Shown here piece by piece: positions 17,909-27,407 of a stretch of DNA of 64,000 nt (its first letter is position 1; every line of letters starts with the position of its first letter). The translations under genes and the position numbers were made by a program. The notes under the pieces were generated by a model. It searched no databases. It worked only from the letters and a program-made list of their open reading frames with translations, and was not told the origin of the DNA. Source of the stretch: Clostridiales bacterium Firm_11 (GTDB taxonomy: Bacteria > Bacillota > Clostridia > Christensenellales > Aristaeellaceae); contig LVAQ01000006.1 of NCBI GenBank assembly GCA_001604105.1, forward strand, positions 1-64,000, written 5' to 3'.

Positions 17909-18494
17909 GCGCGATCCTCCTGTGCATGCGGAACGTGGCTCACTCGTCCTCGCCCCACGCTGTTTTCTTCGCAAACAGATACACAGTACCATAGACCGCC
18001 ACGCTTGTAAAGCCTTTGTAAATTCTAAGTAAAATTGCACGCAACACAAATTGACAGGTTATCGTCCTGCGATGCCTGGCAACCATACGTATGCTTATCC
18101 ATAAGGCAGTCATGCATGCGAATATCCATATCGATCATGATTCCGTGGCACACAATACACTTTATAGTCTTTTTACAATTACCTGCCGATACTTTTTTCG
18201 TGAGCGTTCATCACAGGCTCATATCTTTGGTTTTATAGTACCTTCTTGATTTCAGCCAGCGTTAATCCTCACTGATGCAAACGCTCGTGCGCCCAAAGAA
18301 CAGGAACCGTTTTACACTCCAACCGCTCCACTCACGCATTTTGCGCTATATGATGATGGTATTGCGCTGCATTTTGCCCGCCAAACCCATGCCCACTATT
18401 CCCCTTTGGTTTGTGGAATCAGCTTACTGGTGATAAGCATTTCGGGTTCGCATCATTAGCCAGATTCTTCCCACAACTACAAGTCATAAGCAAT
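17909..18494. other. Gene-free gap of 586 bp
   Basis: Upstream of the Na/Pi symporter and downstream of the AraC/GyrI-like gene. No clear promoter, hairpin or gene was found. A 60-codon open stretch at about 18252-18455 on the plus strand has no start codon and no ribosome site. Confidence 0.3.
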
Positions 18495-19487
18495 TCACTT
18501 GTCAGCGGTTGCTTGTTTGATTTGCCGTTGTACAGGCCTGATATACTTGAAAAACCGTGCCGGATGATAGTATAGGTATATGATACTGCCCGGGGACGTA
18601 TCAAAACGGTAATCCGTGCTCGACAAACTGAACGTCGCCATTGCTTTTTCAACCCTCTCCTCAACACTTCGGTTTTCCTGATCGTAATCAAAAGCGCCGT
18701 GCTCGAAAACAACATATTCTGCCTCAGGGATGTCGATCAACAGCATCTGCGGCGGAACCGCGCCATGATAGTCCTGCGGAAGCCGTGCACCGAAGCACTC
18801 CGTACGCGGAAAACCCCAATCGCATAGCCTGCCCGCAGGATCACTGATATAGGCCATAACCTGACCGCTGCCGCCGTTAGGTTCACTCCCGCCTTCATCG
18901 TCCAGTTTGCCCTTGATGCTATCCAGCAAGCCACAAATCGTATCGCAATCCTGCCCCGGTATCAGGCTTTGCTTCTGCCAAAAATCCCAATACCCGTTGC
19001 TCTCATTATTCTTGATGTGCAGAAACTTATGCGCGGGAATGGTCACAAAGTAGATTCTCACTTCATTCGCAGATTTCATCATGCCGATCTCCCCCAGTCC
19101 AAATAAGTAGCGATCAAACGCAGTAATTTTGGTGCGTAGTACGACAGGCGCAGGCCTTTTGCGATAGTCGCTGGGTGTTACGCCGTAGGCACCCCTGAAC
19201 GCTCGGGTAAAAGCCTCTTGGGATGAAAACCCATAATCGAAGGCTATATCCAAAAGGCTTCTTTCGCTATCCCGCACCTCCTTGAGCGCAAAGGCCAGTT
19301 TTCGTCGCCGTAGATAATCCCTGAACTTCATACCCGATATTTCTTTGAATTTTCTTGACGCATAAAATTCTGAATAGCCAAGTTCATGGGAAAGCAGCCG
19401 CAGTGTTAAGGCTTCGTCATGATGGTTAAGAATACAGCGGTCAATTTCATCTACAATTCTTTGAATCTGCTTTGGCCATTCGCACAT
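18495..19487 (-). CDS. AraC-family regulator with GyrI-like effector-binding domain
   Basis: A 330-residue protein with an N-terminal AraC HTH pair (LRLLSHELGYSEFYASRKFKEISG; SLLDIAFDYGFSSQEAFTRAFRGAYGVTPSDYRKRP). A C-terminal AraC_E_bind/GyrI-like domain follows, with PAHKFLHIKNNESNGYWDFWQKQ and PEAEYVVFEHGAFD. This architecture resembles Rob/SoxS-type multidrug or ligand sensors. Two starts are possible (ATG at 19493 or 19487); GGGGTG is better spaced for 19487. It has no obvious partner gene, so its target and ligand are unknown. Confidence 0.88.
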   Translation of the reverse strand: MCEWPKQIQRIVDEIDRCILNHHDEALTLRLLSHELGYSEFYASRKFKEISGMKFRDYLRRRKLAFALKEVRDSERSLLDIAFDYGFSSQEAFTRAFRGAYGVTPSDYRKRPAPVVLRTKITAFDRYLFGLGEIGMMKSANEVRIYFVTIPAHKFLHIKNNESNGYWDFWQKQSLIPGQDCDTICGLLDSIKGKLDDEGGSEPNGGSGQVMAYISDPAGRLCDWGFPRTECFGARLPQDYHGAVPPQMLLIDIPEAEYVVFEHGAFDYDQENRSVEERVEKAMATFSLSSTDYRFDTSPGSIIYLYYHPARFFKYIRPVQRQIKQATADK

Positions 19488-19775
19488 GTTCATTACACCC
19501 CATTTCAACCGTAGTACATGATTGATCATAGCAAAACATCGCGGTTGATGCTTGATTGCATTTGCAGTATTTCGCATTATAAACGGAAATTAAGTCCGAG
19601 ACAATCCCGGCAGGCACAGCCGCTATGTGCATGGGATGAACCATTGCCCGTGTCACCCATTCGGTTGCAGTTCAAAAACTTCAAATGACACGCGAACCGA
19701 TATCGGCAATAATTGCAGATGGCGAGGCATTTCAACTTTTCTTTCACAAAAAAGTGCGCATGCAGTGAAAATCAC

Positions 19776-19805
19776 TTGCATAGCGGCAACGTGGCATGGT
19801 ATAAT
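19776..19805 (+). promoter_or_regulatory. Promoter of rplS
   Basis: TTGCAT (19776-19781) is followed after 18 nt by a perfect TATAAT (19800-19805) preceded by TG, i.e. an extended -10. The leader to the ATG is about 75 nt, the place where an L19 autoregulatory leader is found in Firmicutes, but I could not confirm that fold. The rest of 19488-19888 shows nothing. Confidence 0.75.
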
Positions 19806-19888
19806 TCTTTTTGTGACAAACGGACGGTCCTCTGCTCTAGCGTAAGGCTTGTGTGCAAGAACGTCTATGAGGGAAGGAGGCACATGAA

Positions 19889-20239
19889 ATGAGTGAAATC
19901 ATTCGTTCTATCGAGAAAGCTCAGCTTCGTACCGATCTGCCCGAGTTCGCCATCGGCGACACCGTTCGCGTATGGGTGAAGGTAGTTGAGGGTGACCGTG
20001 AGCGACTTCAGGCTTTTGAAGGTGTAGTCATTGCCCGCCGTAACGGCAGCGTACGCGAGACGTTTACAGTGCGTCGTGTAAGCTATGGCATCGGCGTGGA
20101 GCGTACGTTCCCGCTGCATTCCCGTCGCGTTGACCGCATTGAGGTTGTACGCAAGGGTAAGGTACGCCGTGCAAAGCTCTACTATCTGCGTGGTTTGCAG
20201 GGTAAAGCCGCTAAAATCAAAGAAGCTTCCCGCGTGTAA
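19889..20239 (+). CDS. rplS: 50S ribosomal protein L19
   Basis: A 116-residue protein of standard L19 length. Diagnostic stretches are [52 protein letters not shown] and a C-terminal [21 protein letters not shown]19 sits at the 30S-50S interface of the ribosome. GGAGG lies 9 nt before the ATG. It is not accompanied by trmD, rimM or rpsP, the usual neighbours, and is flanked by its own promoter and terminator. Confidence 0.97.
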   Translation: MSEIIRSIEKAQLRTDLPEFAIGDTVRVWVKVVEGDRERLQAFEGVVIARRNGSVRETFTVRRVSYGIGVERTFPLHSRRVDRIEVVRKGKVRRAKLYYLRGLQGKAAKIKEASRV

Positions 20240-20283
20240 GCAACAATCAGTTGCTTTCGACTCTGGTTGTTGGCAACTGATAA

Positions 20284-20325
20284 GCCTGCCCGCTTTCTTG
20301 TATAGAGAAGGCGGGCTTTCTTCAT
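20284..20325 (+). terminator. Intrinsic terminator of rplS
   Basis: GCCCGCTTTCT pairs with AGAAGGCGGGC across a short loop, followed by TTTCTTC. It lies 45 nt after the rplS stop. Confidence 0.85.
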
Positions 20326-20991
20326 AAGGTTTGCGCTATATAGATTATTTACGCAGTTGAGGACACCCCGTTAGGCATATTTGTGCTCAAGCGTACGCGC
20401 ATATTCTATAGGATAGCTTTCTTGCCTGTATGCCAGTATCAACATCAACCATACATAATACACGGCTTGAAGCTTCTTGCGCTTAATACAATCATACTAG
20501 CCTATGTCGCGCATCGGAATACTCACGTGCAAGGTTTGGCCACACCAACGTTTTTAGGCAACATTGATGGTACCACCTTGATCAGTACCGTAGTATGTCA
20601 GCATCTAGCATTGTTCACGAGACACGTGCTCCTCCGCCAAATGGCGACTGACTTTTTTGCAAACAAGAAGGAGAAAGAGCCAGACTCCGCCGAATCATAC
20701 TTTTGAATGTTTCGATATGCCTTGCTGATTTCAGTCATGGTTATGGCAAAGAAATCCGCTTCCGTTGCCTAGCACCAACAGTTCTCAACATGCACGCAAG
20801 CCGACGTTGGTCGTGTATCCCTACCTACCACAGGTATGCTTATCACGACACCGCGCTGACTCCCCCATCGCGTTTCCATTTCATGCTTGGGTTTCTAAAT
20901 CCCTGCGAATGATATGTTGCGGCAGCGCGTTATCTCCGGTTTCAACAAGGGTTCTTCAGCAAGATTACTATAGCAGGAGAGGTGGAAACAT
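20326..20991 (+). other. Gene-free gap of about 670 bp before the GH31 gene
   Basis: Open frames here (for example 20383-20706) lack ribosome sites and do not read like proteins. A weak -10 (TACTAT, about 20967) lies just upstream of the GH31 gene without a good -35. Function unknown. Confidence 0.3.
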
Positions 20992-23256
20992 ATGAAGTTT
21001 ACCGATGGGTTTTGGTCAGCAAAACCTGGGATGCAACTGGTCAACTGTCGCGAAGTTCAGGATGCGCGCTGGGAGGGGGACGGGTACGTAATCTACTGCT
21101 CGCATATCCCTGTTCCCAATCGAGGCATGACTTTGAATGCGCCGCTGCTCACGTTGCACTTCCGTGCGCCGCGTGAGGGAATCATAGCCTTGAAAATGGA
21201 ACACTTTCAGGGCAGCGCGGCAATCGAACCCCAGTTTGTACTGGAGGAGCAACCCACAGAGTTACGCGCAAATGAACAGACGGATACCATAACCATTGAA
21301 TCCGGATCGCTTTCGGTGGTTATCACCCGAAAGCCGTTCAGCCTTTCCTATTATGAGCATGGCGTTCGCCTCACAGGGTTGGGTGACCGCCATATGGGCT
21401 ATGTGACAACGCCGGACGGAACATTTATGCGGGTGAAACTGGATGTTGGCGTGGGTGAGAAACTTTATGGTTTAGGGGAGCGTTTTACGCCATTTGTGAA
21501 AAACGGGCAGGTAGTCGATATCTGGAATGAGGATGGCGGCACCGCCTCAGAGCTTGCCTACAAGAACATTCCTTTCTATTTGACAAACAATGGCTATGGT
21601 GTGTTTGTTAATAGCACGGGAAAAGTCAGCTATGAACTTTGCTGCGAAGCCGTAGAAAGTGCCCAATTCTCCCTTGCGGGCGAGAAGCTGGAGTGGATGG
21701 TAATCGGCGGCGGCTCTATGAAAAAAGTGATCGAGAACTACACGGCGCTCACAGGGCGCGCCGCTTTGCTGCCAGCCTGGAGCTATGGCCTGTGGCTAAC
21801 AACCTCCTTCACCACGCAATATGACGAAAGCACCATTCTCTCCTTTGTGGATGGCATGGCGGAACGTGACATCCCACTGCATGTGTTCCACTTTGATTGC
21901 TTCTGGATGCAAGGATATGAGTGGTGCAACTTCGCGTGGGACAAGAAAATGTTCCCTGATCCCGAAGGCTTACTGCGCAAGCTCAAACAGCGCGGGCTTC
22001 GTATATGCGTATGGATCAACCCCTATATTGCGCAAAAATCGCCGCTGTTCCACGAAGCCAAGGCGGCTGGATACTTGCTCAAGCGCCCGAACGGCGATGT
22101 ATGGCAGTGGGATATGTGGCAAGCGGGAATGGGATTGGTTGATTTCTCCAATCCTGACGCCTGCCAATGGTATGCAGGCAAACTCAAGCATCTGCTGGAT
22201 ATGGGCGTAGATTGCTTTAAGACCGATTTTGGTGAGCGAATCCCGACCGATTGCGTGTATTGGGATGGGAGCGACCCCGTGTTAATGCATAACTACTATT
22301 CTCTTTTGTACAACCGCACCGTTTTTGATTTGCTGGAGAAAGAACGCGGCGTAGGTGAAGCAATCGTGTTTGCGCGCAGCGCTACAGTCGGCAGTCAGCG
22401 TTATCCGCTCCACTGGGGCGGGGATAGCACCAGCACATTCCCTTCCATGGCGGAATCGCTTCGCGCGGGCTTATCGTTAAGCTTGTGTGGTTTCCCCTAT
22501 TGGAGCCACGATATATCCGGCTTTGAAGATATGGCTACGCCCGAAGTGTATATGCGCTGGTCCCAATTTGGTTTGCTAAGCAGCCATTCCCGTCTACATG
22601 GTTCCGGCAGCTATCGGGTGCCGTGGCTGTTTGGTGAACAGGCGACGCAGGTGGTTTCGCAGTTTGTGAAGTTAAAGTGTCGCCTGATGCCGTACCTGTT
22701 TGCATTATCGGTCGCTTCGCAGCACGATGGTTTGCCAATGATGCGCGCCATGGTTTTGGAATACCCCAATGATAGAACCTGTGAAGATCTGGATCGGCAG
22801 TATATGCTCGGGGATCGCTTGCTGATTGCGCCGGTTTTTCGGACTGATAACATGGTGGAGTATTACCTGCCGCAAGGGCGCTGGACGCATTTGCTCAGCG
22901 GCGCGGTGCGGGAAGGCGGCGCATGGCAAACGGAGCATTATGACTTTGACAGCTTGCCTCTGTTTGTCAAGGAAGGAAGCATTCTTGCCTTAGGCGCATC
23001 CGAAACCCAAACCGATTATGACTACCTGGAAGGCTTAGAGGTGCGTCTCTACCAGCCGCAAGAAGGCAATGTGCAGACTACTGTGGTGGATCCTCGCGGT
23101 ACGCTACTATTAACCTTAACAATGCATAAAGCCGATGGTCATGTGCGTTTCACGGTTTCCGGCGCGCATCGCGGCATGGATGTGATTCTGTACGATGGTG
23201 AATCCATAATTAAGCAGCGGCTGGAAGAAGGGCAAACTGAAATCAGCCTTTTGTAA
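20992..23256 (+). CDS. yicI: GH31 glycosidase, alpha-xylosidase (YicI) type
   Basis: A 754-residue GH31 enzyme, close to YicI in length and start (MKFTDGFWSAKPGMQL). The nucleophile is Asp412 in CFKTDFGERIP, the acid/base Asp478 in HWGGDSTSTF; KTDFGE is the YicI-type form of the nucleophile motif. It should release alpha-xylose units, for example isoprimeverose from xyloglucan, in the cytoplasm since no signal peptide is seen. GGAGAGGTGG precedes the ATG. No transporter for xylosides is adjacent. Alternative: alpha-glucosidase of the same family. Confidence 0.88.
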   Translation: MKFTDGFWSAKPGMQLVNCREVQDARWEGDGYVIYCSHIPVPNRGMTLNAPLLTLHFRAPREGIIALKMEHFQGSAAIEPQFVLEEQPTELRANEQTDTITIESGSLSVVITRKPFSLSYYEHGVRLTGLGDRHMGYVTTPDGTFMRVKLDVGVGEKLYGLGERFTPFVKNGQVVDIWNEDGGTASELAYKNIPFYLTNNGYGVFVNSTGKVSYELCCEAVESAQFSLAGEKLEWMVIGGGSMKKVIENYTALTGRAALLPAWSYGLWLTTSFTTQYDESTILSFVDGMAERDIPLHVFHFDCFWMQGYEWCNFAWDKKMFPDPEGLLRKLKQRGLRICVWINPYIAQKSPLFHEAKAAGYLLKRPNGDVWQWDMWQAGMGLVDFSNPDACQWYAGKLKHLLDMGVDCFKTDFGERIPTDCVYWDGSDPVLMHNYYSLLYNRTVFDLLEKERGVGEAIVFARSATVGSQRYPLHWGGDSTSTFPSMAESLRAGLSLSLCGFPYWSHDISGFEDMATPEVYMRWSQFGLLSSHSRLHGSGSYRVPWLFGEQATQVVSQFVKLKCRLMPYLFALSVASQHDGLPMMRAMVLEYPNDRTCEDLDRQYMLGDRLLIAPVFRTDNMVEYYLPQGRWTHLLSGAVREGGAWQTEHYDFDSLPLFVKEGSILALGASETQTDYDYLEGLEVRLYQPQEGNVQTTVVDPRGTLLLTLTMHKADGHVRFTVSGAHRGMDVILYDGESIIKQRLEEGQTEISLL

Positions 23257-23329
23257 AAATCCCGCGAATGATGTTCACATCATGTAAAATATGTGTTAAT
23301 CATTCCGGGTTGATCAATCGCTACCCTTG

Positions 23330-23365
23330 CAGGGAAACAGAGCATATCTGTTTCCCTGTTTTATT
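23330..23365 (+). terminator. Intrinsic terminator of the GH31 gene
   Basis: CAGGGAAACAG pairs perfectly with CTGTTTCCCTG over a 7-nt loop, followed by TTTTATT. The rest of the 23257-23616 gap holds a TTGACA at 23391-23396 with only a poor -10 (CTTAAT). Confidence 0.9.
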
Positions 23366-23616
23366 GCGTTTCAGTATTGCAAAGCATGGTTTGACAAGAG
23401 ACGCATCCCGATACTTAATGGGTGTCACCCCGAACCTGCGATTGTCCTTGGTTACAGAATGCGGCTTATTCCCTATGTTTACAATCATTGTTTAGGCGCC
23501 CTCCAGTTTACACGGTTCTTATGGACATTTAACCAAAACGCACTGGCAAGCATCCTTTGCCGTTGGTATCATCTACAGTGTCAATAGGAATATTTGATAA
23601 CAGGAGGAATAGAACG

Positions 23617-24708
23617 ATGAAACAACTTCGTATGATCCTGAGCCTGATTTTGGTCGCGGCCTTTGTGTTGGGTTGCACCACCGCTATGGCTGCTTCCACG
23701 GTGGATCTCAACGCGCTGTCTTTGGATGAGCTGGTGGCAAAAGCCAAGGAAGATGGTTTGGTCAACAGCGTTGGTATGCCGGATGATTGGGCCAACTGGG
23801 GCGAAACCTGGCAGGAAATCACTGAACTCTACGGCATTGAGCACACGGATGTTGATATGTCGAGCGCGGAGGAACTTGCTCTTTTTGAAAGCGAGAAAGC
23901 CAACGCAACCAAAGACATCGGCGATGTTGGCCAGTCCTTTGGACCCGTTGCGGTGGAGCAGGGGTTGGCGGCAGCTTACAAAACCTCTTATTGGGACAGC
24001 ATCCCTGATTGGGCAAAAGACGAGGATGGCTACTGGATTATCGCTTATTACGGCACCATGAGCATGCTCATCAATGCGGATTTGGTCGAGACCGTGCCGC
24101 AAAGTTTTGATGACATCCTCAATGGCACGTATAAAGTGACTGTGGGCGATGTTACCAAAGCCAACCAAGCGCGTAACGCGGTGCTCTCCGCTGCCATTGC
24201 CTTTGGCGGCAGTGAGTCAGATATCCAGCCCGGCCTTGATTACTTCCGTACCCTTGCCGAACAGGGCCGCCTCGATCTTGGCGAACTCAGCCCCGCACGA
24301 CTTGCCAAAGGGGAAATCGCGGTTGCTTTCCTCTGGGATTACAACGCGCTGAACTACCGTGACGCGATCTTGGAAGCAAACCCCGCTGCAAACCTTGTGA
24401 TCAACATCCCATCCGAAGCTTCCATCCAGAGCGGATACACCACGATTATCAACGCATACTCCAAGCGGATTCATGCGGCTGCGCTGGCACGCGAGTATAT
24501 CTTGAGTGATGAAGGGCAGATTAACCTGGCTAAGGGTTATGCCCGCCCCGTGCGCGACGTGGAGCTTCCTGAAGATGTGCAGGCCAAGCTGCTTGACAGC
24601 GCGCAGTATGAGAATGCCCGCCTGCTGAGCGATGCACAAGGCTGGGACAATACTTCCCTGACACTGGGTGACCTTTGGCAGGAAGAAGTCATTGCCTACG
24701 CCAAGTAA
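23617..24708 (+). CDS. ABC transporter substrate-binding protein, PotD/PhnS-like
   Basis: A 363-residue exported type 2 periplasmic binding protein. It has a signal peptide ending VLGCTTAMAAS, where the Cys could be a lipid anchor although the lipobox (VLGC) is not ideal, or cleavage could be after AMA. The mature part shows DIGDVGQSFGP, YYGTMSMLINADLV and FDDILNGTYKVTVGD, typical of iron, polyamine, thiamine or 2-aminoethylphosphonate binding proteins. It heads an operon with a hydrolase, two permeases and an ATPase. AGGAGG before the ATG fixes this start. Confidence 0.88.
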   Translation: MKQLRMILSLILVAAFVLGCTTAMAASTVDLNALSLDELVAKAKEDGLVNSVGMPDDWANWGETWQEITELYGIEHTDVDMSSAEELALFESEKANATKDIGDVGQSFGPVAVEQGLAAAYKTSYWDSIPDWAKDEDGYWIIAYYGTMSMLINADLVETVPQSFDDILNGTYKVTVGDVTKANQARNAVLSAAIAFGGSESDIQPGLDYFRTLAEQGRLDLGELSPARLAKGEIAVAFLWDYNALNYRDAILEANPAANLVINIPSEASIQSGYTTIINAYSKRIHAAALAREYILSDEGQINLAKGYARPVRDVELPEDVQAKLLDSAQYENARLLSDAQGWDNTSLTLGDLWQEEVIAYAK

Positions 24709-24719
24709 GGGTTGACGCC

Positions 24720-24762
24720 GCAAGCCACAGGGCATGCCTATGCCCTGTGGCTTGCATATTTT
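24720..24762 (+). terminator. Strong hairpin between binding-protein gene and downstream transporter genes
   Basis: A perfect 16-bp stem (GCAAGCCACAGGGCAT and its complement, GCCT loop) followed by ATATTTTC. As in many ABC operons it probably reduces read-through, so that the binding protein is made in excess. Confidence 0.85.
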
Positions 24763-24846
24763 CATACCTTGATACAGGGGTTAAATTGTAATTGCGCCGT
24801 TGGGTAATGCCTTGCGCTACGGCTCTTTCAAAAGGAAGCGGATTTT

Positions 24847-25668
24847 ATGGCAAAGGTTATATTTGTAATACTGGATGGTTGCGGATTTGACTTGGCACAG
24901 GAGTGTTGTGGGTATTTGGAGCATATGGCGGAAAGCGGTAACGCTGCAAAGTACTGCGTCCGCAGCCAACTGCCCAGCATGAGCAGGCCACTTTACGCAA
25001 CATTGCTGACCGGGCTGCCTGTTTCCAGCCATGGTATCGGCAATAACATGATGAGCAGGAAAATTGAGACGGATTCGGTTTTCAGCTTATGCAGCGAAGC
25101 CAATCTTGAGACTGCCGCAGCAGCTTATTACTGGATGAGCGAGCTTTTTCAACATGGCACGTTTGACCATGCGGCGCATCGCTATCAATTGACCAAAGCG
25201 GGTAACATCCATCACGGTCTTTACTATTTTGAGGATGATTATCCTGATAGTCATCTTTTCTTGGATGCGGAGTTTCTTCGCAGATCCTTCTCACCGGATT
25301 TTCTGCTGGCACACAGCATGAATATAGACCATGCCGGGCATGTGCACGGCGTGAGCAGTATGCAGCGCTCGTTAGCCGCCATCAAAGCGGATGCGGTGCT
25401 AGCCGCATTGATCCCCGGATGGTTGGCTTCCGGCGCCTATGTTGTGGTTACCGCGGATCACGGCGCGGGTGCGCATGGGTTGCATGGTGGCAATACACCG
25501 GAGCAACGGACGGTGCCGTTGTATTTGCTGGGGTCTGGCATCCAAACCGGCGTTTTCGTGGATCACACGCTTGATCAGCTTTGGATAGCACCGTATCTGT
25601 GCCAAATGCTTAACATCAATGCCGGCAGAGAAATGCGTCGGCCGGAGGTGAACATTTTTGCTCAATGA
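24847..25668 (+). CDS. Alkaline-phosphatase-superfamily hydrolase (type I phosphodiesterase/nucleotide pyrophosphatase-like)
   Basis: A 273-residue cytoplasmic protein, compact for the family. Two-metal ligands and the nucleophile are recognisable: Asp10 in VILDGCG, probable nucleophile Ser46 in LPSMSRPLYATLLTG where NPP enzymes usually have Thr, the D-H-H set in NIDHAGHVHG, Asp-His in VVTADHGAG and a late His in HGLHGGNTPEQ. It probably hydrolyses a phosphomonoester, phosphodiester or phosphonate brought in by the surrounding ABC transporter. Its gene sits between the binding protein and permease genes and overlaps the latter by 11 nt. Confidence 0.82.
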   Translation: MAKVIFVILDGCGFDLAQECCGYLEHMAESGNAAKYCVRSQLPSMSRPLYATLLTGLPVSSHGIGNNMMSRKIETDSVFSLCSEANLETAAAAYYWMSELFQHGTFDHAAHRYQLTKAGNIHHGLYYFEDDYPDSHLFLDAEFLRRSFSPDFLLAHSMNIDHAGHVHGVSSMQRSLAAIKADAVLAALIPGWLASGAYVVVTADHGAGAHGLHGGNTPEQRTVPLYLLGSGIQTGVFVDHTLDQLWIAPYLCQMLNINAGREMRRPEVNIFAQ

Positions 25669-26584
25669 ACAAGCCCTTGCTTCAGCCAACCAATCCAGCA
25701 TACAAACGCTGCAAAGATTCAACGGCTTTCGTGCAAAGCGTCGAACCTACCTTTTAGCGTTACTGCCCTTTATTGTTTTGATCATCACCTATGAGCTTGC
25801 ACCGCTAATGACGATGGTTATACGCAGTTTTTTGACGCCGAAAACTGGTGAGTTTACTTTTGCAAACTATGCGGCAATTTTCCAGAAGAAACTGTATCGT
25901 GATGCCGTTTTCAACAGCCTGAGCCTATCGCTGTTTTCAGCTGGAATCGGTATTGTAATTGCGTTCTTTGGTGCCAAAGCGATATACGAATCAACGCTGA
26001 AACGACGCAATACCTTTATGAGCATCCTGAATATGACCAGTAATTTTGCAGGCGTTCCCCTGGCTTTTTCCTACATCATTCTGCTTGGCAATGCAGGTGT
26101 GCTCATCCATCTGGGGAGACACTTTGGTATTTCTTTTTTAGAAAACTACAACTTATACAGCTTCAGCGGTCTGGTGCTGGTATATGTGTATTTCCAGATT
26201 CCATTGGGCACAATGCTTATGGTGCCCGCATTTCAGGGACTAAAGCAGGAATGGCGTGAGGCGGTTTCGTTATTGGGCGGAGGCTCCGTGCGGTACTGGT
26301 TCAAAGTTGGGCTTCCCGTTCTTCTACCAAGCTTGCTGGGCACTTTCAGTGTGCTTTTCAGCAATGCTGTTGCCGCATACGCAACAGCGTACGCGCTGCT
26401 CGGCGGAAATTTCTCCTTGCTCCCCATCAGAATATCCGAACAGTTTGTTGGCGATGTTCTGCAACGAAAAGAGTTTGGCAGCGCGCTGGCTGTGATGCTG
26501 ATGGTTTTAATGGTCGGTGTGACGATCCTTAGCAACTGGCTGCTCAAGCGTGCCGGGCAGCAAAGGAGTACCTATGGCAAATAG
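25658..26584 (+). CDS. ABC transporter permease, PotB/PhnT-like
   Basis: A 308-residue membrane protein with about six helices and a BPD_transp_1 EAA-like loop (EWREAVSLLGGGSVRYWFKVGLPVLLPS). Translation starts at TTG, supported by GGAGGTG 7 nt upstream; it overlaps the hydrolase gene, suggesting translational coupling. It pairs with the next permease as a heterodimeric channel. Confidence 0.88.
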   Translation: MLNEQALASANQSSIQTLQRFNGFRAKRRTYLLALLPFIVLIITYELAPLMTMVIRSFLTPKTGEFTFANYAAIFQKKLYRDAVFNSLSLSLFSAGIGIVIAFFGAKAIYESTLKRRNTFMSILNMTSNFAGVPLAFSYIILLGNAGVLIHLGRHFGISFLENYNLYSFSGLVLVYVYFQIPLGTMLMVPAFQGLKQEWREAVSLLGGGSVRYWFKVGLPVLLPSLLGTFSVLFSNAVAAYATAYALLGGNFSLLPIRISEQFVGDVLQRKEFGSALAVMLMVLMVGVTILSNWLLKRAGQQRSTYGK

Positions 26585-27407
26585 AGGAAAGCAGAAATTA
26601 AATTTAACCATCATGGTACTTCTATCCGCCTATCTGATTCTACCGTTAGGGTTAACGTTCTTATATTCCCTGTTTCAGGAATGGACCAGCATGCTGCCCA
26701 CGGGCTTCACCCTGCGGTATTACGTCGACTTATTTCAGGATCCCGGGTTCTACCTTCCCATACTGCGCACGTTAATTATCAGTACTGTTCCGGTTCTGCT
26801 GTGTACTGCCATCACCATCCTTGCGATGTATGTTATCGTGGTACATCACCCGAAATGGCAGAAGTATATGCAGATCTTTTGCACCATTCCGTACTCCTTA
26901 CAAGGTGTAATTCTAGCCATCAGTATACTGGCGCTATATAGCGGTTTGCCCTTACCTTTTTCCGACAGGATCGCCATGCTGGTTTGCACCTATTGCATCC
27001 TGATACTGCCTTACATATACCGCGGTATCCAAAACAGTTTGAACGCAATCAATGCTCGGCAGCTGATTGAGGCAGCCATGCTGCTGGGCTACAAACCATT
27101 GGCAGCGTATCTGCGCGTGGTGGTACCCAACCTGCTCAGCGGCATCACGGTGTCTTTCCTGCTTTCAGTATCATTGTTGTTTGGTGATTTTGTTGTGGTC
27201 AATATCATCGGCGGCAGTTACTACCCCACAGCCCAAATGTATCTATATAAAATGATGTTTCGCTCCGGACAGCAAACCAGCGCGATGATTGTAATCCTGT
27301 TTGCGTTGACACTGTTGATATCCGCTGGGGTATTGGTTCTGCAGCAGCGAAACAAGAAAAGCGTTGCGCATAAACAGGAGGTAGCCGATGGCTTTCATAC
27401 AATTTGA
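26574..27407 (+). CDS. ABC transporter permease, PotC/PhnV-like
   Basis: A 277-residue membrane protein with six helices and the EAA loop IEAAMLLGYKPLAAYLRVVVPNLLSG. AAAGGAG 5 nt upstream supports the ATG at 26574, which overlaps the preceding gene by 11 nt; the next gene overlaps this one by 20 nt. Same uptake system as its neighbours. Confidence 0.88.
   Translation: MANRGKQKLNLTIMVLLSAYLILPLGLTFLYSLFQEWTSMLPTGFTLRYYVDLFQDPGFYLPILRTLIISTVPVLLCTAITILAMYVIVVHHPKWQKYMQIFCTIPYSLQGVILAISILALYSGLPLPFSDRIAMLVCTYCILILPYIYRGIQNSLNAINARQLIEAAMLLGYKPLAAYLRVVVPNLLSGITVSFLLSVSLLFGDFVVVNIIGGSYYPTAQMYLYKMMFRSGQQTSAMIVILFALTLLISAGVLVLQQRNKKSVAHKQEVADGFHTI

Noticed and set aside
18252..18455. Open stretch upstream of the Na/Pi gene that reads somewhat like protein (KEQEPFYTPTAPLTHFALYDDG)
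   Set aside because: No start codon or ribosome site, bounded by stops; could be a gene relic but there is nothing to support it.
19806..19888. L19 autoregulatory leader RNA upstream of rplS
   Set aside because: Position is right, but I could not trace the conserved fold by eye; only the promoter was annotated.
20383..20706. 107-codon open frame between rplS and the GH31 gene
   Set aside because: No ribosome site, no recognisable features, composition unlike neighbouring proteins.
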